A stretch of DNA of 64,000 nucleotides from Ectothiorhodospira shaposhnikovii (GTDB taxonomy: Bacteria > Pseudomonadota > Gammaproteobacteria > Ectothiorhodospirales > Ectothiorhodospiraceae). Below are positions 60,622 through 64,000 of this stretch, in pieces. Both the position numbers and the translations under genes were made by a program. Each line of letters starts with the position of its first letter. Position 1 is the stretch's first letter. The notes below the pieces were generated by a model that saw nothing but the letters and a program-made list of their open reading frames with translations, was not told the DNA's origin and ran no database searches. Where the stretch lies: NCBI RefSeq assembly GCF_016584105.1, contig NZ_NRSM01000005.1, forward strand, positions 62,001 through 126,000. Direction: 5' to 3'.

Positions 60622-61593
60622 ATGAGTATAACCGACGGCCCCCGGCACATGACCAGAACCATCGAACTTGCGGCGGAAATTCCGCCTGAACTGGCCGGCA
60701 GGCGTCTGGACGCCGTGCTGGCGCGGATGTTCCCGGAATATTCCCGCAGCCGGATCCAGCAGTGGATCGAGGAGGGGGCGGTGAAAGTGGCCGGAGAACG
60801 TCCCCGGGCCCGACAGAAAACCTGCGGAGGGGAAGCGGTTCACATTCGGGCCGCCCTGGATGACCGGAGCCAGGATGTGCCAGAGGATCTGCCGCTGGAT
60901 CTGATTCACGAGGATGATCATCTGCTGGTGATCAACAAGCCCGCCGGTCTGGTGGTGCATCCCGCCGCGGGGCATCCCCAGGGTACGCTGGTCAATGCCC
61001 TGTTGCATCATGCCCCGGAGCTGGCCCATCTGCCCCGCGCCGGCATCGTGCATCGTCTGGACAAGGAAACCTCCGGGTTGCTGGTGGTGGCCCGCACCCT
61101 GGCATCCCATACGGACCTGGTGCGCCAGCTCCAGGCCCGCACCGTGGGACGGGAATATCTGGCCCTGGTTCAGGGGAGCCTGGTGTCCGGCGGGACGGTC
61201 GAAGCCCCCATTGGTCGCCATCCGGTGGATCGCAAGTGCATGGCGGTGGTGACGGGAGGAAGGGAGGCCATCACCCATTACCGGGTGGAGGAGCGCTTCG
61301 CTGCCCATACCCTGCTCAGGGTCAATCTGGAAACCGGGCGCACCCACCAGATCCGGGTCCACATGGCCCATTTGCATCACCCCCTGGCGGGGGATCCGGT
61401 CTATGGCGGACGCCTGCGTCTCCCGGCCGGTCTGTCCGATGGGGCCATGGCGACCCTGCGGGGTTTCCGGCGTCAGGCGCTGCACGCCACCCGCCTCAGC
61501 CTGGAACATCCTGACGGTACCGGTTCCCGGAGTTGGGCGGCTGCTCTTCCGGACGACATGGAGATGCTGCTGCAGGCCCTGCGCGCCGGCTGA
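60622..61593 (+). CDS. rluD: RluD, 23S rRNA pseudouridine 1911/1915/1917 synthase
   Basis: RluD isomerises three uridines in helix 69 of 23S rRNA. The 323-residue protein has an N-terminal S4 RNA-binding domain (RRLDAVLARMFPEYSRSRIQ), then the catalytic domain with VINKPAGLVVHPAAGHPQGT, the catalytic Asp147 in IVHRLDKETSGLLVVART, and LETGRTHQIRVHMAHL. ATG 60622 has a GAGG close upstream; ATG 60649 is an alternative that still keeps the S4 domain. Its promoter must overlap the bamD 5' region. Confidence 0.97.
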   Translation: MSITDGPRHMTRTIELAAEIPPELAGRRLDAVLARMFPEYSRSRIQQWIEEGAVKVAGERPRARQKTCGGEAVHIRAALDDRSQDVPEDLPLDLIHEDDHLLVINKPAGLVVHPAAGHPQGTLVNALLHHAPELAHLPRAGIVHRLDKETSGLLVVARTLASHTDLVRQLQARTVGREYLALVQGSLVSGGTVEAPIGRHPVDRKCMAVVTGGREAITHYRVEERFAAHTLLRVNLETGRTHQIRVHMAHLHHPLAGDPVYGGRLRLPAGLSDGAMATLRGFRRQALHATRLSLEHPDGTGSRSWAAALPDDMEMLLQALRAG

Positions 61594-62065
61594 GCCGGCC
61601 TTTCATCCCGACGTGCGGGGTTTCCCTGATGTGTTGCAGGCGTTATCATTGGAACGTTTTCGCCCAGTGCGAAAACACTTGTCAGGCAACAGAGGCTTAA
61701 TTGTCGATGGACAGTTGTTGTAGGTGCATGCGTGGTGAGGCCGTGAGCGGCCACAGACCGGCATGTGACTGCGTCCGTCGGGGCCAGCCCCTCCAGCGGT
61801 AATCTGCCGCGCCCCGGGCTCCCTGATGGATCGCATCGCGTCGGTCGGATCAGGGAAACCGGTATCGCATCATCCCGAAAGTGTCTTGCCATGGGTGCCG
61901 CCGTGTTCCCGTGCGGGATGAATGTCTGCCGTCTCCGGGTATCAATTGCCCCGGAGCTGTCTGTTTCCCGGGCATCCCGGTCTCTCCCCATGCTGCATCG
62001 GCCCTCAAGGCCGCGTCCCAGCATATTCCGATCGGTCTGCCGTCGCGGCAGCCAAGGAGAGAGTC
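61594..62065 (+). other. 472-base non-coding, hairpin-rich stretch before the small gene and mgtE
   Basis: I see no convincing gene here. Perfect stems include GTTTTCGC/GCGAAAAC (61656-61676), GGCCG/CGGCC with a TGAG loop (61739-61752), CATCCCG/CGGGATG (61871-61920), CTCCGGG/CCCGGAG (61933-61956), GGCC/GGCC (near 62000) and CTGCCG/CGGCAG (62037-62051). The last one ends two bases before the AAGGAG ribosome site of the next gene. It does not match any riboswitch consensus I know (Mg, Mn, TPP, cobalamin, glycine checked by eye). It may be a regulatory leader for the Mg-transport genes or contain a small RNA. Confidence 0.45.
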
Positions 62066-62437
62066 ATGACCCGGATGATCAAGAACATGAGCAGGCTGAT
62101 GAGCCTGGCCCTCAGAACCCTGGAGTCCCCGGCCCGCCGCGTCCCCGATACCAGCCCCGAGGCTGAGTCGGTGGCCCGCGCCTGTCGCCATGGCGATTTC
62201 GGCAGTGCCCGGCTGAGTTTTCTCAAGCTGGCCGGTCAGTCCCAGATCCGGGTGCTCCAGGCCATGGACGACCGTTCCATCCGCCGCCTGACCCTGGGGC
62301 TCCCCGATGCCACCCTGGCACGCCTTTGCGCCCAGGGGCCTGCCCCTCTGGGTGAAGCCATCGTCCGGTCCCTGCCGGAAGGCCGTCGTCGCGGTGTGTC
62401 CCTGATGTGCGAGCAGCATCGCCGCCATCAGGCCTGA
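62066..62437 (+). CDS. Small helical protein of unknown function, possibly MgtE-N-like
   Basis: I do not recognise this 123-residue protein. ATG 62066 has a perfect AAGGAG six bases upstream. The product is basic and predicted helical, with no signal or transmembrane helix. From about residue 50 it has short amphipathic repeats (FLKLAGQSQIRVLQAMDD, SIRRLTLGLPDATLARL, LGEAIVRSLPEGRRRGVSLM) whose spacing recalls the superhelical MgtE-N/FliG-type domain. That similarity is by eye only. It is followed by mgtE after 38 bases, so a role linked to magnesium transport is a reasonable guess. Confidence 0.7.
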   Translation: MTRMIKNMSRLMSLALRTLESPARRVPDTSPEAESVARACRHGDFGSARLSFLKLAGQSQIRVLQAMDDRSIRRLTLGLPDATLARLCAQGPAPLGEAIVRSLPEGRRRGVSLMCEQHRRHQA

Positions 62438-62475
62438 CGGCGGCTGCATGACTCGCCGGTGTTTTTTCCGACCGC

Positions 62476-63855
62476 ATGTTCCAACCGGGCCAAGGCATGG
62501 AATTGACTCATATCTACGATCTGGATGAATTGAACGAATTCCTCTCCCAGGGGGATCTGTCCGCGGTGCGCGGCTGGCTGGACGAGATGCGCATACAGGA
62601 CATCGCCCAGGCCCTGATGACCCTGGATGGCGAGATCCGTCGTGATGTGTTCCGCCTGCTGCCCCCTGGGCGGCGGGCGGATGTCTTTGCCTATCTGGAC
62701 CCCCATCACCAGCTTCAACTCATTCGCCAGGTCTCCGTGGACGAGGGCCGCCACCTGCTGTCCGAGATGTTGCCGGATGACCTCACCGCCCTGCTGGAAG
62801 ACCTGCCCAAGGGTGAAGTCCGGCAGCTGCTGCGTCTGCTGCCGTTCCGCTCCATTCGTCGTGCCCTGACCCTGCTGGGATATCCGGAAGACAGCTGCGG
62901 TCGACTCATGACCACGGCGGTGGTGAGCGTGCGTCCCGACTGGAGCATGGCCCGTGCCCTGGATCATCTGCGGGTGCAGGCGGGGCGGGGCGAGACGGTC
63001 AACCTGGTTTACGTCACCGATGACGAGGGCGGACTGCTGGGCGTGCTGGCCCTCAAGCATTTCCTCAAGCCGCGGATGGATGTCCCGGTATCGGAGCTCA
63101 TGACCGGCCGTGTGGTGTCCATCGACGCCCATGCACCCCAGGAAGAGGCCCTGCGGATGATGCGCCACTATGATCTTCCCGCCCTGCCGGTGGTGGATCA
63201 GGATCGTGAGCTGCTGGGCATCATCACCGTGGATGATGTGCTGGACGTGGAACAGGAGGAAAGCACGGAGGACTTCCAGAAGATGGGGGGTGTGGGGAGC
63301 CTGACCCTGAGCCTGCGGGAAGCACGTCCCTGGCTTTTGTACCGCAAGCGGGTAGGCTGGTTGCTGATCCTGGTGGCGGTGAACATCATCGGTGGTTTTG
63401 TGATTGCCGGGTATGAAGAAGCCATTGAGGCCCTGGTGGTGCTGGTGTTCTTCCTGCCCCTGATCATCGACAGCGGCGGCAATGCCGGCGCACAGTCCGC
63501 CACCCTGATGGTCCGCGCATTGGCCACGGGGGATGTCCACCCCCGCGACTGGCTGCGTCTCTGGGGCAAGGAATTGGGGGTGGCCACCGCCCTGGGAGCG
63601 ACGATGGCTTTGGCCGTGTCCGGTCTGGGATTATGGCGGGGCGGCATGGAGATTGCCGTGCTGGTATCGGTGGCCATGATGCTGGTGGTGCTGGTGGGAA
63701 GTCTGGTGGGCATGATCCTGCCCTTGCTCCTGGCCCGCCTGCGCCTGGATCCGGCCACGGCCAGTACGCCGCTGGTGACATCCATCGCCGACGTGGCGGG
63801 CATCATGATCTATTTCGGCCTGGCGGCCACCTTGCTGGGGCTTTCCGGACAATGA
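62476..63855 (+). CDS. mgtE: MgtE-family magnesium transporter
   Basis: MgtE is a homodimeric Mg2+ channel gated by cytoplasmic Mg2+. The 459-residue protein has an N-terminal superhelical domain (about 10-135: DIAQALMTLDGEIRRDVFRL, LTALLEDLPKGEVRQLLRLL), two CBS domains (about 138-260: CGRLMTTAVVSV, VSELMTGRVVSIDA, LLGIITVDDVLDV), and a five-helix pore with FFLPLIIDSGGNAGAQSATL and a C-terminal TSIADVAGIMIYFGLA containing the conserved Asp. ATG 62476 has no clear ribosome site; ATG 62497 is an alternative. The stop overlaps the next gene. Confidence 0.95.
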   Translation: MFQPGQGMELTHIYDLDELNEFLSQGDLSAVRGWLDEMRIQDIAQALMTLDGEIRRDVFRLLPPGRRADVFAYLDPHHQLQLIRQVSVDEGRHLLSEMLPDDLTALLEDLPKGEVRQLLRLLPFRSIRRALTLLGYPEDSCGRLMTTAVVSVRPDWSMARALDHLRVQAGRGETVNLVYVTDDEGGLLGVLALKHFLKPRMDVPVSELMTGRVVSIDAHAPQEEALRMMRHYDLPALPVVDQDRELLGIITVDDVLDVEQEESTEDFQKMGGVGSLTLSLREARPWLLYRKRVGWLLILVAVNIIGGFVIAGYEEAIEALVVLVFFLPLIIDSGGNAGAQSATLMVRALATGDVHPRDWLRLWGKELGVATALGATMALAVSGLGLWRGGMEIAVLVSVAMMLVVLVGSLVGMILPLLLARLRLDPATASTPLVTSIADVAGIMIYFGLAATLLGLSGQ

Positions 63856-64000
63856 GCAATTCTCTCAAGCACGAGCCGTTTTTCGAGCAGATGCGCCGAC
63901 GCGACTGGGAGAGCCTGAAGACGATGCTGGCTTCCCTGCAGAACCAGGATGTGGCGGCACTGAGTCAGGCGTTGCCCGCCGAAGACTGGGTGCCGTTGAT
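63852..64000 (+). CDS. Start of a second MgtE-N-like gene (3' truncated by the window)
   Basis: ATG 63852 overlaps the mgtE stop (ATGA), and the frame stays open to the end of the window, 49 codons. The visible peptide (FFEQMRRRDWESLKTMLAS, LQNQDVAALSQALPAEDWVP) has the pattern of the first repeats of an MgtE N-terminal domain. It is therefore likely a second MgtE-type transporter, or a stand-alone N-domain protein, translated in tandem with mgtE. Confidence 0.65.
   Translation, partial: MSNSLKHEPFFEQMRRRDWESLKTMLASLQNQDVAALSQALPAEDWVPL

Noticed and set aside
61722-62065. Short open frames in the stretch before the small gene
   Set aside because: No ribosome site, atypical composition and overlap with strong hairpins.
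61594-62065. A known riboswitch (Mg M-box, Mn yybP-ykoY, TPP, cobalamin, glycine)
   Set aside because: None of the conserved core sequences I know could be found by eye; kept only as an unassigned structured region.

Overview
The window is a GC-rich gammaproteobacterial chromosome segment made almost entirely of conserved housekeeping genes. Gene order from the Mla lipid-transport genes through murA-hisG-hisD-hisC-HtrA, petABC-sspAB, diaA-yraN-lpoA-rsmI-rnpB, the complete dcw cell-wall/division cluster, lpxC-dciA-M23-secA-argJ and zapD-coaE-pilDCB resembles Pseudomonas and purple-sulfur or halo-alkaliphilic relatives. A Chromatiales/Ectothiorhodospiraceae-like host is my best inference, based on the bc1 complex, stand-alone sucCD and a pilSR-pilBCD block. 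I see no tRNA, insertion sequence, prophage or CRISPR array.

Layout. 1-2046: mlaE (cut by the window edge), mlaD, mlaC, mlaB. 2097-7744: murA and hisG, hisD, hisC, with a DAHP synthase between hisG and hisD. 7789-9764: HtrA-type protease (minus) and Nif3-like protein. 9954-13834: petABC, a strong terminator, then sspA-sspB. 13827-18091 (minus): FAD-linked oxidase, diaA/gmhA-like SIS protein, yraN, lpoA. 18187-19610: rsmI, a REP-like repeat and RNase P RNA. 20009-38843: mraZ-rsmH-ftsL-ftsI-murE-murF-mraY-murD-ftsW-murG-murC-murB-ddlB-ftsQ-ftsA-ftsZ-lpxC, mostly with overlapping stop/start codons. 38833-45965: dciA (minus), M23 peptidase, secA, argJ, a Nudix-ThiE fusion and a membrane-anchored unknown. 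46027-54794 (minus): zapD, coaE, the type IV pilus genes pilD, pilC, pilB, the regulators pilR and pilS, and a zinc-ribbon protein. 54932-59153: sucC, sucD, nadE, glnB. 59262-61593: nitroreductase and bamD (minus), divergent from rluD. 61594-64000: a 472-base hairpin-rich non-coding stretch, a small unknown protein, mgtE and the start of a second MgtE-N-like gene.

How the genes work together. Most serve envelope construction: outer-membrane lipid asymmetry (Mla), peptidoglycan precursors (MurA-MurG, MraY, Ddl), divisome (FtsL, I, W, Q, A, Z, ZapD), lipid A (LpxC), outer-membrane assembly (BamD), synthase activation (LpoA), envelope stress proteolysis (HtrA/DegS) and Sec export. Others cover respiration (PetABC), histidine and aromatic biosynthesis, ClpXP adaptor function (SspB), pilus assembly and carbon/nitrogen/NAD balance (SucCD, NadE, GlnB).

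Nothing here is clearly a new defence or mobile system. The least explained part is the right end: the structured leader, the small helical protein and the tandem MgtE-type genes. Other points worth checking are the nadE-glnB pairing, the DAHP synthase inside the his genes, the FAD oxidase where dolP is expected, the extended cytochrome b and the CxxC-bearing SspA.
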